Shown piece after piece: positions 26,649 to 36,042 of a stretch of 64,000 bases of DNA. The position numbers were made by a program, and so were the translations under genes. The notes beneath the pieces are model-generated. The model was not told the DNA's origin. It worked only from the letters and a program-made list of their open reading frames with translations, and did no database searches. Every line of letters begins with the position of its first letter. The first letter of the stretch is position 1. The DNA is from Jejuia sp047345485 (GTDB lineage Bacteria; Bacteroidota; Bacteroidia; Flavobacteriales; Flavobacteriaceae): positions 186,001 through 250,000 of the forward strand of contig NZ_JBLFEN010000004.1 of NCBI RefSeq assembly GCF_047345485.1, read 5' to 3'.

Positions 26649-28610
26649 TTACTTCTTTTTTAGAACAATTAGGGAGTTGGTTTGTATGGTAACAACTTTA
26701 TTCATTAATTGTTTTAAATAGGGGTAATAATCAGGAGGATAAGCAGCTTCATTAAAGTTAATGCTAAATACCAAATTAAATGTATTACCGATAATATTAT
26801 TTGAGAAACTTATATATCCAGCGTTGTTGGGTAGTGTTAGCTTTACGTTTTCTGGTTTTTCGCTAATTGTATATTTATCTCCTAAGTCTAGTTTTAACAT
26901 ATAGGTGTATTGGTCTTTATAACCAAAATCTATTGGGTAGGTGCGTTCTTGTAGTTTAAATGGGTTTTCTTTAAAAAAGGGGAATAGAAACGGATTAAGG
27001 TAAATAGTTTCACTAATATCTTCTACTGTATATTCGATATCGTAGGCTTCATTAAAAATGGGTGATGTTTTATTAGGCGTTTTTACAGTGTGATTTGATA
27101 TTTCTATGTCTACAGATTTGTTTTGTAACTTATCTACGTAGTTTGTTGTATTAGAAAAATATGCCTTTCTAGAATTCAATGCATGATATCCTGTTGTTCT
27201 ACCTTTAACTGAACCAATTAGGTTTTGAGCGTCATCAAATTTTAAATCAACCGCACATAAAACAAAAGATTTGCTATTAGGTTTAATATCTATCCATTTA
27301 CTTCCTTCCTCAAAATCAATGCGCCTACCATATCTGTTTAAACATCTAAAAGGAATTTGTCCGAAGCTTAAAAAACTATCTGTAGCATCTAATACATAAG
27401 TTTTATTGTCTATAGAAGCTTCAACTAACATGTAGTTAAAATCTGTAAGTACAGGAAATATTGTTGTGGCAAATCCATTACCTCTAGTAGAAAGTAAAAC
27501 AGGTTTAACATCTATACCGCTATCTCTTAAAAGATTATGAAGTAATATGTTTATGGATGAAATATTACCCGATTTATTTTCTATAAGTTTTTTTACAGAT
27601 ACATCTTTAAATATATGATACTCTTTGTTCCAAGTATATTCCTTTTGTACATATTTGTATATGGCTTTAGCTTTATCTAGCGGGTTTACCATGTTTAATA
27701 TATCGTTACTTAAAAGTGCTTCTACATTAACTGTTTTTTTTAATTGGCGCCCAATATCTTTTTCTGTTTTAAGTTCTTTATCAACATCTTTCCATTTTTT
27801 GGTATAGTGTTTCACTAGCCCATTCATACCTCTAAAGGTTTCTAGCTCGTATTCAATTCTAGCAAGGTAATTACTTTTTGTAGTCATGTAGTCTTCCTCA
27901 ATAAAAGCAGGTACATCTTTCATCACATATTTTGCGATAGAGCAATCTGCACTAGCGCCGCTATACATTTCTAGACAGTTTTTCTCTAAATCTTGAGTAT
28001 TAGTACTTAGTTTTTTTCCACCAACTAGTTTTATATGGTATAACCAATTTCCAGGTATACTAGCATTGTATTCACTATATACTTTTGGAATATCTCCTTG
28101 AAATTCCCACCCATGATATTTTTGCATAAAGGGAGAGCGCATTGTATAGCTGTAGGTAATAACAGAACCTTCCTTAATATTAGGAAGTGTAAATTTTATC
28201 ATTGTAAAATTATCATTATATTTTTCCTCATAAATGTTTTCCGGATCTAGTTGTGTTTTGGTTACTTTATCGCCTTCTAAATTATACGTAGTTGCTAAAA
28301 TATTTTTAATACTTTCATAATTACTACTATTACTCTTGTATATGTATAATACCACATTGGCATTATCAAAACCTTCTTTATTAAAAATTTTAATTTTATG
28401 ATTCTCCTTAGTCACTAAATCAAAGTCATTTCTATCAACATAACTTTTGCCATATTCATATAGCACCAATGCATTTGCTGTAGAATCTTTTTCATAACTT
28501 TTCATTTTTAAATCACTCAATGAGACTCTAAAAACGGGATCTTTTTTTTCAGACTGTGCAATAGATGAAAAGCTTAGTAGTACCGTGAAAAGAAGTAGAA
28601 GATGTTTCAT
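26649..28610 (-). CDS. DUF3857 and transglutaminase-like domain protein
   Basis: A 653-residue exported protein (signal peptide MKHLLLLFTVLLSFSSIAQ) with a DUF3857 beta-rich N-half (about residues 40-260) and a transglutaminase-like core starting at DKAKAIYKYVQKEYTW. In the core the usual catalytic Cys is replaced (SGNISSINILLHNLL has Ser-Ser where GxCxD is expected) and the following His position reads FNYMLVEA, while LDATD keeps the Asp. It is therefore probably not an active transglutaminase. A DUF3858-type C-terminal domain may follow. Role unknown; likely periplasmic. Confidence 0.85.
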   Translation of the reverse strand: MKHLLLLFTVLLSFSSIAQSEKKDPVFRVSLSDLKMKSYEKDSTANALVLYEYGKSYVDRNDFDLVTKENHKIKIFNKEGFDNANVVLYIYKSNSSNYESIKNILATTYNLEGDKVTKTQLDPENIYEEKYNDNFTMIKFTLPNIKEGSVITYSYTMRSPFMQKYHGWEFQGDIPKVYSEYNASIPGNWLYHIKLVGGKKLSTNTQDLEKNCLEMYSGASADCSIAKYVMKDVPAFIEEDYMTTKSNYLARIEYELETFRGMNGLVKHYTKKWKDVDKELKTEKDIGRQLKKTVNVEALLSNDILNMVNPLDKAKAIYKYVQKEYTWNKEYHIFKDVSVKKLIENKSGNISSINILLHNLLRDSGIDVKPVLLSTRGNGFATTIFPVLTDFNYMLVEASIDNKTYVLDATDSFLSFGQIPFRCLNRYGRRIDFEEGSKWIDIKPNSKSFVLCAVDLKFDDAQNLIGSVKGRTTGYHALNSRKAYFSNTTNYVDKLQNKSVDIEISNHTVKTPNKTSPIFNEAYDIEYTVEDISETIYLNPFLFPFFKENPFKLQERTYPIDFGYKDQYTYMLKLDLGDKYTISEKPENVKLTLPNNAGYISFSNNIIGNTFNLVFSINFNEAAYPPDYYPYLKQLMNKVVTIQTNSLIVLKKK

Positions 28611-28613
28611 TTC

Positions 28614-29975
28614 TTAAAGAATAATTTGTTTAATTTTTTTATGTTTACGGAGATAACTTTGTATAATATGCTGCGTATCTCTATTATTTTCCATTGGTGT
28701 GATGATAGACTCTAAAACTTCAATATTGGTTATTTGGTAGTTTAAACTAAAGAATCCAAGTCCATGAAAAACACCATTTTTTATCAATATGGCACTTCGT
28801 TCATCAATATCTCTGCCTTTATCCACAATCACCATATCTTTATTGGCATAACTATTTTTATCTATTAATTGAGAAATACGCTCATTATAATCTTCAAAAG
28901 GCTCTTGCTTTACACATGCACCATTACATGCTTTAATGCCATAATTAAAACAGCTTGTTTTAGTTTTATAGGAGCCAGTTAATTTTTGGCATAAGTTGTA
29001 ATCATTAATCGCTTTACCAATAAAACTTTTGGCACTTTGCAAATTACTAAATGTAGTTATTGGCTTTTTTCTATTATCTATTTTTGCAATACTTAAATTT
29101 ATATACTTATTATCGTCTATAAAACTATATAGTGCATGGGTAAATATATTGCGTTTTAATGCGCGATTAAAAATAGGTTTATTGCGTTTTATTTCTTCGT
29201 TTTCTTTTAATAACGCTACAAGTTCACTACCAGTAGCTTGATAACTTACCGAAGAAACTAAAGATTGAATTTTTTTTGACTTAGGGTTTGTATTTGTAAA
29301 GTGCTGATTAATGCGTTTTTTTATATTATTACTCTTACCAATATAGATAATTTCTCCATCGTCCTTATGTATATAATATACACCTGTAATAGTGGGCAAG
29401 CCAGATATGATATCTAAATGTTTGGGTTCTAGTTCTCGCCTTGGGTTTAAGCGTACTGCATCTTTTATAATGTTCTTTTCGGTGTCTTTATCTAGTAGTA
29501 GTTTAAATAGTTTTACGGTAGCTTGGGCATCACCAGAGGCACGATGTCTGTCTGCCACAGGAATACCTAAAGAGCGTACCAACTTCCCTAAACTATAAGA
29601 AGGTTGGTCAGGAATTAGATCTTTAGAAAGCTCTACCGTACAAAGCGATTCGCGCTCATATTCAAATCCTAAACGTCTAAACTCTGTAGATAAAATTCGA
29701 TAATCAAATTTGGCATTATGTGCTACCAAAATGCAGCCATCGGTAATTTCAACAATACGTTTTGCAATTTCGTAAAATTTAGGCGCATTGCGTAGCATAT
29801 TACTGTTTATACCTGTAAGATTTACTACGAAAGGCTGAATGTCTCTTTCTGGATTAACCAAACTGATAAACTGGTCTACAACATTATGACCATCAAATTT
29901 ATAGATAGCAATTTCGGTAATACCTTCTTCATTGTACTTGCCACCCGTAGTTTCTATGTCTAATACTGCGTAAAT
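28614..29975 (-). CDS. DnaQ-like 3'-5' exonuclease fused to a GIY-YIG nuclease, probable ATT start
   Basis: The protein is a DEDDh exonuclease (Exo I LDIETTGG, Exo II VAHNAKFDYRI, Exo III HRASGDAQAT) followed by a UvrC-like GIY-YIG domain (GVYYIHKDDGEIIYIGKSN) and a C-terminal region with a Cys cluster (CFNYGIKACNGACVKQ). Such fusions are thought to act in DNA repair. The first ATG (29861) lies past Exo I and would remove the catalytic DIE. Upstream, the frame contains only AAC AAC ACT ATT TAC before the in-frame TAA that ends yggS, so ATT at 29973-29975 is the only plausible start, giving 454 residues. Confidence 0.8.
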   Translation of the reverse strand: MYAVLDIETTGGKYNEEGITEIAIYKFDGHNVVDQFISLVNPERDIQPFVVNLTGINSNMLRNAPKFYEIAKRIVEITDGCILVAHNAKFDYRILSTEFRRLGFEYERESLCTVELSKDLIPDQPSYSLGKLVRSLGIPVADRHRASGDAQATVKLFKLLLDKDTEKNIIKDAVRLNPRRELEPKHLDIISGLPTITGVYYIHKDDGEIIYIGKSNNIKKRINQHFTNTNPKSKKIQSLVSSVSYQATGSELVALLKENEEIKRNKPIFNRALKRNIFTHALYSFIDDNKYINLSIAKIDNRKKPITTFSNLQSAKSFIGKAINDYNLCQKLTGSYKTKTSCFNYGIKACNGACVKQEPFEDYNERISQLIDKNSYANKDMVIVDKGRDIDERSAILIKNGVFHGLGFFSLNYQITNIEVLESIITPMENNRDTQHIIQSYLRKHKKIKQIIL

Positions 29976-29984
29976 AGTGTTGTT

Positions 29985-30656
29985 TTAATTTGAATAATTT
30001 CTTGAACCAAATATACTACTTCCTACGCGAACCATTGTACTACCGCAATCTATAGCTAGTTTAAAATCGCCACTCATACCCATACTTATTACTTCTGGTT
30101 TAAAGTTGAAGGATTTAAGTGGTTTTAAGGTATCAAACGTGTGTTTTAAAAATGAAAACTCTTTTTTAATTTGATTAGTATCATCAGTAAAAGTAGCCAT
30201 ACCCATCACACCAGTAATATTGATGTTTTTTAATTCTGAAAACTCTTTTGAAGATAAAATATTGGACGTGTCTTCAGCTTTCATCCCAAATTTAGAATCT
30301 TCTTCAGCAATTTTAATTTGAAGTAAGCAGTTGATAATTCTATCGTGTTTTGTGGCTTGTTTGTTTATTTCTTTTAATAATTTAAAACTATCTACACCAT
30401 GAATTAAATTCACAAAACTAGCCATGTATTTAACCTTATTACGTTGTAGGTGCCCAATCATGTGCCACTCAATATCTTTTGGCATTTGCTCATGCTTTTC
30501 AGCCATCTCTTGTACTTTGTTTTCTCCAAAAACACGATGTCCTGCATTATAAGCTTCCATAATGTCACTAATAGGTTTTGTTTTTGAAACCGCTACAAGG
30601 GTAACGTGTTTTGGTATTTGAGAAGCTATGTTATTTAAATTTGATTGTACAGACAT
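29985..30656 (-). CDS. YggS family pyridoxal phosphate-binding protein
   Basis: A 223-residue PLP-binding protein of the YggS/PROSC family that keeps B6 vitamers in balance. The PLP lysine is in LVAVSKTKP, followed by FGENKVQEM, WHMIGHLQRNK, GMATF and MGMSGDFKLAIDCGSTMVRVGSSIFGSR. It ends with TAA at 29985-29987; the nuclease gene then continues in the same reading frame 9 bases later. Confidence 0.94.
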   Translation of the reverse strand: MSVQSNLNNIASQIPKHVTLVAVSKTKPISDIMEAYNAGHRVFGENKVQEMAEKHEQMPKDIEWHMIGHLQRNKVKYMASFVNLIHGVDSFKLLKEINKQATKHDRIINCLLQIKIAEEDSKFGMKAEDTSNILSSKEFSELKNINITGVMGMATFTDDTNQIKKEFSFLKHTFDTLKPLKSFNFKPEVISMGMSGDFKLAIDCGSTMVRVGSSIFGSRNYSN

Positions 30657-30698
30657 TTTGTTATTATGAGATTTAAGGTAATTTTTTATGCTATAAAT

Positions 30699-31937
30699 TT
30701 AAAATTCATAAATAGTAATTCCACTTCTTAATTTTGGCAAAATATAAGTGCTTTTTGGTGGCATTTTAAGTCCTTCGTCTGCAATACGTTTTATTTGATT
30801 AATCGTTGCAGGACACATACCAAAGCCAACCTTAAATTCGTTACTATCTACGCTACTTTTTATGGAAATCATTTCATGTTTACCATTAATATATGAAATA
30901 CGTTCATTATCACGTAAATTATCTATTCCTAAAATGGGTTTAAGTACGGTTTTATATAATACCTCGGCATCAAGATCATCCAAAGCTGTAAGTGTTTTAT
31001 ACCTAGCTTTTCTGAGATATAAAGAATAAAATTCTCCATCTAAATACATACTAAAATGATGTGTTTTAGTGGGTTTATACGTTAAATTCCCTTTGTTTTC
31101 AATACGATAAGAAGAATCTAAACGAATTAAAAATTCTTCTTTTGATAAACCATTTAAATCTTTAACAAGTCTATTGAATTCATGAACAACCAAGTCTGAT
31201 TCAGGAATCAAATAAGACATAAAAAAGTTATAAGACGCATTTTCATCGTATGCTGCATTATGTTCTTTTTCATCTTTATAAAGCAAATAGGATGAAGCAG
31301 ACCTATGATGACCATCGGCAATATAAATGGTTTTCATGTTTTTAAATTCATTTTGAATTTTTGCTACAGTAGCATCATCATCTATTTTCCATAAATAATG
31401 GGTGTCTCTGTAAGTCATAGTAAACTCAAATTCTGCATGCTTTTTTTGAGTCTCTTTTATGATTTCTAAAAGTGAAGTATTATCAGGGTAGGTGAGTAGT
31501 ACAGGTTCTGCATTAAAACCCACAGTTTTAAGGTAGGTTTTAAAAGTTTGTTCGCGTTTAGCTAAGGTGTCTTCATGTTTTCTAATAATATTTTTTTCAT
31601 AATCTTCAGCACTAGTTGCTGCAATTATACCATTGAATTCTTCACCGTCTCTATTAATAATTTTATAAACATATAGCGCAGGTTTTTTATCTTGAATAAA
31701 CACACCATCTTCCTTAAATTCAAGGTATCTATTTCGCACAAGTTGATAACGCTCTTCACCCGTAATTACTTGGTCATACTTATAGCCAGGGTTTATAATA
31801 TGAAGAAAGCTGAATGGGTTATAATCCATTCGAGATTCACGTTCTTCTACCGTGTAACTTTGGTAAGGACGTGCAGCTACTAAACCAACAATAGCTCTGG
31901 TTGGTCGTACAGCTTTAAATGGTTTTAGTATTGCCAA
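30699..31937 (-). CDS. DUF1015 family protein
   Basis: A 412-residue soluble protein with the DUF1015 signature blocks: AVRPT near the N-terminus, YNPFSFLHIINPG, the ADGHHRSASSYLLY segment at the centre and a C-terminal PPKSTYILPKLRSGITIYEF. Function is not established; the His pair in ADGHHR suggests a catalytic or metal-binding site. It is in a minus-strand run with a hydroxyacyl-CoA dehydrogenase 12 bases upstream. Confidence 0.9.
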   Translation of the reverse strand: MAILKPFKAVRPTRAIVGLVAARPYQSYTVEERESRMDYNPFSFLHIINPGYKYDQVITGEERYQLVRNRYLEFKEDGVFIQDKKPALYVYKIINRDGEEFNGIIAATSAEDYEKNIIRKHEDTLAKREQTFKTYLKTVGFNAEPVLLTYPDNTSLLEIIKETQKKHAEFEFTMTYRDTHYLWKIDDDATVAKIQNEFKNMKTIYIADGHHRSASSYLLYKDEKEHNAAYDENASYNFFMSYLIPESDLVVHEFNRLVKDLNGLSKEEFLIRLDSSYRIENKGNLTYKPTKTHHFSMYLDGEFYSLYLRKARYKTLTALDDLDAEVLYKTVLKPILGIDNLRDNERISYINGKHEMISIKSSVDSNEFKVGFGMCPATINQIKRIADEGLKMPPKSTYILPKLRSGITIYEF

Positions 31938-31949
31938 TTTTGTTGCTTT

Positions 31950-32840
31950 TTACTTAAGAAATTGCTTGGATACCCTTTCTGCTTTTCTGGTTTCAGAATA
32001 ATCATAAAAACCTTCTCCTGATTTTAAGCCTAATTTACCAGCGTTTACCATATTAACTAATAACGGGCATGGTGCGTATTTTGGGTTTTTAAAACCATCA
32101 TACATCACGTTTAATATGGATAAACAAACATCTAAGCCAATAAAATCGGCTAATTGTAAAGGGCCCATGGGGTGTGCCATTCCTAATTTCATAACTGTAT
32201 CAATTTCGCTAACTCCTGCAACACCGTTATACAACGTTTCTATAGATTCATTCAACATCGGCATTAAAATTCTATTTGCAACAAAACCTGGATAATCATG
32301 TACTTCAACAGGTGTTTTACCTAAAGTTGTAGAAAGTTTCATGATGGTATTGGTAACAGCATCACTAGTATTATAACCTCTTATAATTTCTACCAATGTC
32401 ATTATAGGTACTGGGTTCATAAAATGCATACCAATAACTTGTTTTGGTCTTGATGTTACAGCAGCAATTTGAGTAATGGAAATAGATGAGGTATTTGTGG
32501 CTAAAATTGTAGATGCTGCACATGTTTCATCTAACATTTTAAAAATTTTAAGTTTTAAGTCAAGGTTTTCAGTAGCTGCTTCAACTACTAATTCGGTATT
32601 AACAACACCTTCTTTTATTGATGTGTAGCTTGATATATTATTTAAAGTAGTTTTTTTGTCGGCGTTGGTTATTTTATCCTTTACAACCATACGCTCTAAA
32701 TTTTTCGTAATGGTTTGTATACCTTTTTCTAAAGCATCTTTGTTTATATCTATTAAGTTTACTTTAAATCCGTTTTGTGCAAAAACATGAGCAATACCAT
32801 TGCCCATAGTGCCTGCACCTATTACTGCTATGTTTTTCAT
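31950..32840 (-). CDS. hbd: 3-hydroxybutyryl-CoA dehydrogenase
   Basis: A 296-residue NAD(P)-dependent 3-hydroxyacyl-CoA dehydrogenase: Rossmann GAGTMGNGIAHVFAQNG, catalytic region LATNTSSISITQIA and IGMHFMNPVPIMTLVEII with the catalytic His, and C-terminal domain VHDYPGFVANRILMPMLNE. It interconverts acetoacetyl-CoA and 3-hydroxybutyryl-CoA in fatty or amino-acid catabolism. The stand-alone form without an enoyl-hydratase domain is typical of Hbd. The gene symbol is by family only. Confidence 0.9.
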   Translation of the reverse strand: MKNIAVIGAGTMGNGIAHVFAQNGFKVNLIDINKDALEKGIQTITKNLERMVVKDKITNADKKTTLNNISSYTSIKEGVVNTELVVEAATENLDLKLKIFKMLDETCAASTILATNTSSISITQIAAVTSRPKQVIGMHFMNPVPIMTLVEIIRGYNTSDAVTNTIMKLSTTLGKTPVEVHDYPGFVANRILMPMLNESIETLYNGVAGVSEIDTVMKLGMAHPMGPLQLADFIGLDVCLSILNVMYDGFKNPKYAPCPLLVNMVNAGKLGLKSGEGFYDYSETRKAERVSKQFLK

Positions 32841-32889
32841 ATCATTCTGTATTTTAATTTCACATTGCGTTTTAGCGCAAGAGTGAAAT

Positions 32890-32930
32890 CCTTCTCCTTA
32901 AGGAAGTCCCGATGGTCATCGGGAAGAAGG
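32890..32930. repeat. Compound palindrome with TCCCGATG/CATCGGGA core
   Basis: CCTTCT at 32890-32895 pairs with AGAAGG at 32925-32930 around an inner perfect stem TCCCGATG gt CATCGGGA (32907-32924). It lies between the Gfo/Idh stop and the dehydrogenase gene. REP-like palindromes of this GATGxxCATC type are familiar from flavobacterial intergenic regions. The long T-run on the right would only serve a plus-strand transcript, of which none is known here. Confidence 0.65.
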
Positions 32931-32935
32931 GTTTT

Positions 32936-33895
32936 TTAAAACTGATTAATAATCATATTAGCCACACGTAAAGCTTCAGTGCCATCATGCAATGTTACAA
33001 CAGGTGTGGTATCATTATTTATAGCATCAGCAAAAGCTTCTAGTTCCATTAAAATTGAATTTACCTCTGGTATGTTAGGATTGTCAAAATAAATTTGTTT
33101 TTTCACTCCTTCAGCATTTTGTAAAATCATATCAAAATCGCCAGGAGTTTCAGGGGCATCTTTCATTTTAACAACTTCACATTTTTTCTCTAAAAAGTCA
33201 ACTGAGATATAAGCATCCTTTTGAAAAAATCTACCTTTACGCATTTTCTTTAATGAAATTCTACTTGCCGTTAAATTGGCAACACAACCGTTTTTAAATT
33301 CTATTCTAGCATTGGCAATATCTGGCGTATCGCTAATTACAGCAACACCACTTGCCGAAATATGTTTCACTTCAGATTTTACAATACTCAAAATAATATC
33401 AATATCATGAATCATTAAATCCAGTACTACAGGTACATCTGTTCCTCTTGGGTTAAACTCAGCCAAACGATGCGTTTCAATAAACATAGGCGATTTAATA
33501 TCAGCTTCAACCGCAAGAAATGCAGGGTTAAAACGCTCCACATGGCCCACTTGTCCTTTTACTTTATGTAGTGCCACAAGAGCTCTAATATCTTCAGCCT
33601 CAGCAACTGTATTTGTAATGGGTTTTTCAATAAAAATGTGCTTACCTTTCGTAATTGCTTTTATCGCGCACTCATGATGCGAAAGTGTTGGTGTTACAAT
33701 ATCTACAACGTCAACAGCATTTATTAAGGCGTCAATAGAATCAAATAGTGTATATCCAAATTCTTTAGCAACTTTTTCAGCGTTTGCAGTGTCGGCATCA
33801 TAAAACCCAACAAGATCGTATTTTTCAGATTGATTTAGAAGTCGTAAATGAATTTTCCCAAGATGACCAGCACCTAGAACGCCTGCTTTTAGCAT
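32936..33895 (-). CDS. Gfo/Idh/MocA family oxidoreductase
   Basis: A 319-residue NAD(P)-dependent oxidoreductase with the Rossmann motif GAGHLGKIHLRLL at residues 7-19, the conserved EKPIT at about 93-97 and the C-terminal substrate domain (MIHDIDIILSIV). Members act on sugars, inositols or related polyols; the substrate cannot be predicted. It heads the minus-strand run that includes hbd, DUF1015 and YggS. Confidence 0.88.
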   Translation of the reverse strand: MLKAGVLGAGHLGKIHLRLLNQSEKYDLVGFYDADTANAEKVAKEFGYTLFDSIDALINAVDVVDIVTPTLSHHECAIKAITKGKHIFIEKPITNTVAEAEDIRALVALHKVKGQVGHVERFNPAFLAVEADIKSPMFIETHRLAEFNPRGTDVPVVLDLMIHDIDIILSIVKSEVKHISASGVAVISDTPDIANARIEFKNGCVANLTASRISLKKMRKGRFFQKDAYISVDFLEKKCEVVKMKDAPETPGDFDMILQNAEGVKKQIYFDNPNIPEVNSILMELEAFADAINNDTTPVVTLHDGTEALRVANMIINQF

Positions 33896-34073
33896 ATTTT
33901 ATATGTATTTTTACCTGTTTGTTTTGAATTTTTTAATTGTGAAATCATATCAAAATTCAAAGAAAAAATGACATCAATTTCACAGCTTAAAGATACTAAA
34001 TTTAAATTCTGTAAAAATTGTTTTTAGGTTAAAAATGTTTGAGTAAATTGTGCTAAAATAACCTCCCGATAAT

Positions 34074-34718
34074 TTGAAAGATACATTTAAGCATAAAGGC
34101 TTACGACAACAATTAGTTGCTACAGTAAAAGCAAAAGGTATAACAAACGAAAAGGTACTAGATGCCATTAGCAAAATTCCTAGGCATCTCTTTATGGATT
34201 CTGGTTTTTTAGACCATGCCTATCAAGATAAAGCGTTTCCTATTGCGGCAGATCAAACTATTTCGCAGCCTTATACTGTGGCGTTTCAAACGGAGTTAAT
34301 GCAAATTTCTGCAGAAGACAAGGTGCTAGAAATTGGTACAGGAAGTGGTTACCAAACAGCAGTGTTGTGCTTGTTAGGAGCAAAAGTATACAGTATTGAA
34401 CGCCAACAAGAATTGTTTAAAAAAACCAGCAAGTTTTTACCAAAATTAGGCTACAGAGCTAAAAAATTAATTTTTGGAGATGGCTATAAAGGCTTACCAG
34501 AAGAAGCACCTTTTGATAGTATTATTGTAACAGCAGGAGCACCGTTTGTGCCAAAACCATTATTGAGACAGTTGAAAGAAGATGGTGGGCGCTTAGTAAT
34601 TCCAGTAGGAGATGAGGTACAAATAATGACTTTATTCATTAGAAAAGGGCCTAAGGAATTTGAACAGCATGAATTGGGCGAGTTTAGGTTTGTGCCTCTG
34701 TTGGAGGATAGGAATTAA
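34074..34718 (+). CDS. pcm: Protein-L-isoaspartate O-methyltransferase
   Basis: Repairs damaged proteins by methylating L-isoaspartyl residues with SAM. The 214-residue protein has the SAM-binding motif VLEIGTGSGYQTAV, upstream AFPIAADQTISQPY and the C-terminal region DGGRLVIPVGD. The start codon is TTG at 34074 (MKDTFKHKGLRQQL when read as Met); this N-terminus matches the family, so TTG is credible. Divergent from the Gfo/Idh gene. Confidence 0.93.
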   Translation: MKDTFKHKGLRQQLVATVKAKGITNEKVLDAISKIPRHLFMDSGFLDHAYQDKAFPIAADQTISQPYTVAFQTELMQISAEDKVLEIGTGSGYQTAVLCLLGAKVYSIERQQELFKKTSKFLPKLGYRAKKLIFGDGYKGLPEEAPFDSIIVTAGAPFVPKPLLRQLKEDGGRLVIPVGDEVQIMTLFIRKGPKEFEQHELGEFRFVPLLEDRN

Positions 34719-34779
34719 TATAATAGTTATTAGTTTTATTGCATTTGTGAACTCAAGAGAAATAAGTTAACTTTGAGAT

Positions 34780-35013
34780 ATGGAAATCAATATTCAAAAC
34801 GCAAAAATTGAACTCATCCAATGGTTAACAACTTTGGAAGATAGTTCCTTAATTCAAAAAATTATGGATTTAAGGAAAAGCGAGAGCAAAGATTGGTGGA
34901 ATGAAATATCTAATGCAGAAAAGAAGTCTATTAAAGAAGGAATTTTAGATGCAGATAACGGAAAATTAAAACCTAACTCTGAGGCTGAAAAGATATATGG
35001 TAAGTGGTTATAA
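34780..35013 (+). CDS. Antitoxin of a RelE/ParE-type module
   Basis: A 77-residue acidic protein in the style of addiction-module antitoxins paired with ParE-like toxins (WWNEISNAEKKSIKEGILDADNGKL). Its last 17 bases overlap the start of the toxin gene, a typical translational coupling. It probably binds the toxin through its C-terminal half and represses the operon. Confidence 0.8.
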   Translation: MEINIQNAKIELIQWLTTLEDSSLIQKIMDLRKSESKDWWNEISNAEKKSIKEGILDADNGKLKPNSEAEKIYGKWL

Positions 35014-35296
35014 AATTCTTTGGACTGACCACGCATTAATTGAATTGGCTGATACTTATGAATATCTTGTAGTAAATTTTACTGAGCGTGAATTGAAACA
35101 ACTTTCGGCTGAAATTGATAAGACTTTACGGTTAATAGCACAAAATCCAAGTTTGTTTCCATTGTCGGAGTCACGTGGGATTCACAGAGCCATAGTAAAG
35201 AAGTATAATACAATATACTACCGAGAAAAGAAAGGTTATGTGGAGATTCTTTCCTTTTTCTCAAACAGACAAAATCCTAACAAAATAAAATTATAA
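34997..35296 (+). CDS. RelE/ParE-family toxin
   Basis: A 99-residue basic protein with the RelE/ParE fold: ILWTDHALIELADTYEYL at the N-terminus, FPLSESRGIHRAIVKKYNTIYY and EILSFFSNRQNP at the end. RelE members cut mRNA on the ribosome and ParE members poison gyrase; the sequence alone does not decide. The overlapping upstream antitoxin gene supports a working module. Confidence 0.85.
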   Translation: MVSGYKILWTDHALIELADTYEYLVVNFTERELKQLSAEIDKTLRLIAQNPSLFPLSESRGIHRAIVKKYNTIYYREKKGYVEILSFFSNRQNPNKIKL

Positions 35297-35439
35297 AAAT
35301 ACACTACAACTATTGTTATAAGGAATTGTTTGAGCTCTACTATATTTAAAATTCTTTTAGAATTTATAACTAGATGAGTAATCGTAAAGTTTAGAGCTAA
35401 ACCACGAAACTACTTATTGCCAATGTTGTTGATAGTTAT

Positions 35440-36042
35440 TTATTTTATATGTCGCTTTTCAAAAACCCCAAACAATTCCTTACCCATTCTAGGTGCTATA
35501 GAATTTCGGCATTTTTCAAAAATGTTAACCTCAAAATACGGTTTAAAATAATTTAAGTATTCTTTTTTGGAGCCCCCAAACGGACGCTTTTCCATATCAT
35601 CTGTTAAGGGAAAATTGAACCAAAGTCCAACTAGTTTTCCGCTAGGTTTTAATAAGCTAAACATCTTTTTGGCATACGCTTTTCTTGTTTCAGGTAGCGG
35701 AGGAAAAGAGCAAAAAAATGTTTGTTCTAAAATTAAATCGTAATTGTTTTCATGGTTAAAAAAATCATTATGAATAATCTGTTCCGAAGGAAAATCAGGA
35801 TTTCTTTTTTGGAACGCATCTAAAGGTGCTTTTGCAATATCTAAAATATAAATATTCTTAAACCCTGAATTAAATAGGTATTCAGCTTCATAACCATTAC
35901 CAGCACCAGGAACTAAAATTTGTAATGCTTTGTTTTCTAATTGATCTATATATGTTTTCAATGGCGTAGAAGGTGCGCCTATGTCCCATCCAGTATTTTG
36001 TGCTTCGTAGCGTTTAGACCAGTAGTTTTCTGTTTCAGACAT
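35440..36042 (-). CDS. TPMT-family SAM-dependent methyltransferase
   Basis: A 200-residue methyltransferase of the thiopurine S-methyltransferase type: YWSKRYEAQNTGWDIGAPSTPL at the N-terminus, SAM-binding LVPGAGNGYEAEYL at about residues 43-56, and HNDFF plus DLILEQTFFCSFPP further on. Bacterial members may detoxify sulphur, selenium or tellurium compounds. The start codon directly follows the stop of the upstream gene at 36043, so the two are coexpressed. Confidence 0.88.
   Translation of the reverse strand: MSETENYWSKRYEAQNTGWDIGAPSTPLKTYIDQLENKALQILVPGAGNGYEAEYLFNSGFKNIYILDIAKAPLDAFQKRNPDFPSEQIIHNDFFNHENNYDLILEQTFFCSFPPLPETRKAYAKKMFSLLKPSGKLVGLWFNFPLTDDMEKRPFGGSKKEYLNYFKPYFEVNIFEKCRNSIAPRMGKELFGVFEKRHIK

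Noticed and set aside
29861..29863. ATG at 29861 as the start of the nuclease
   Set aside because: It would delete the Exo I motif that is clearly encoded upstream in the same frame.
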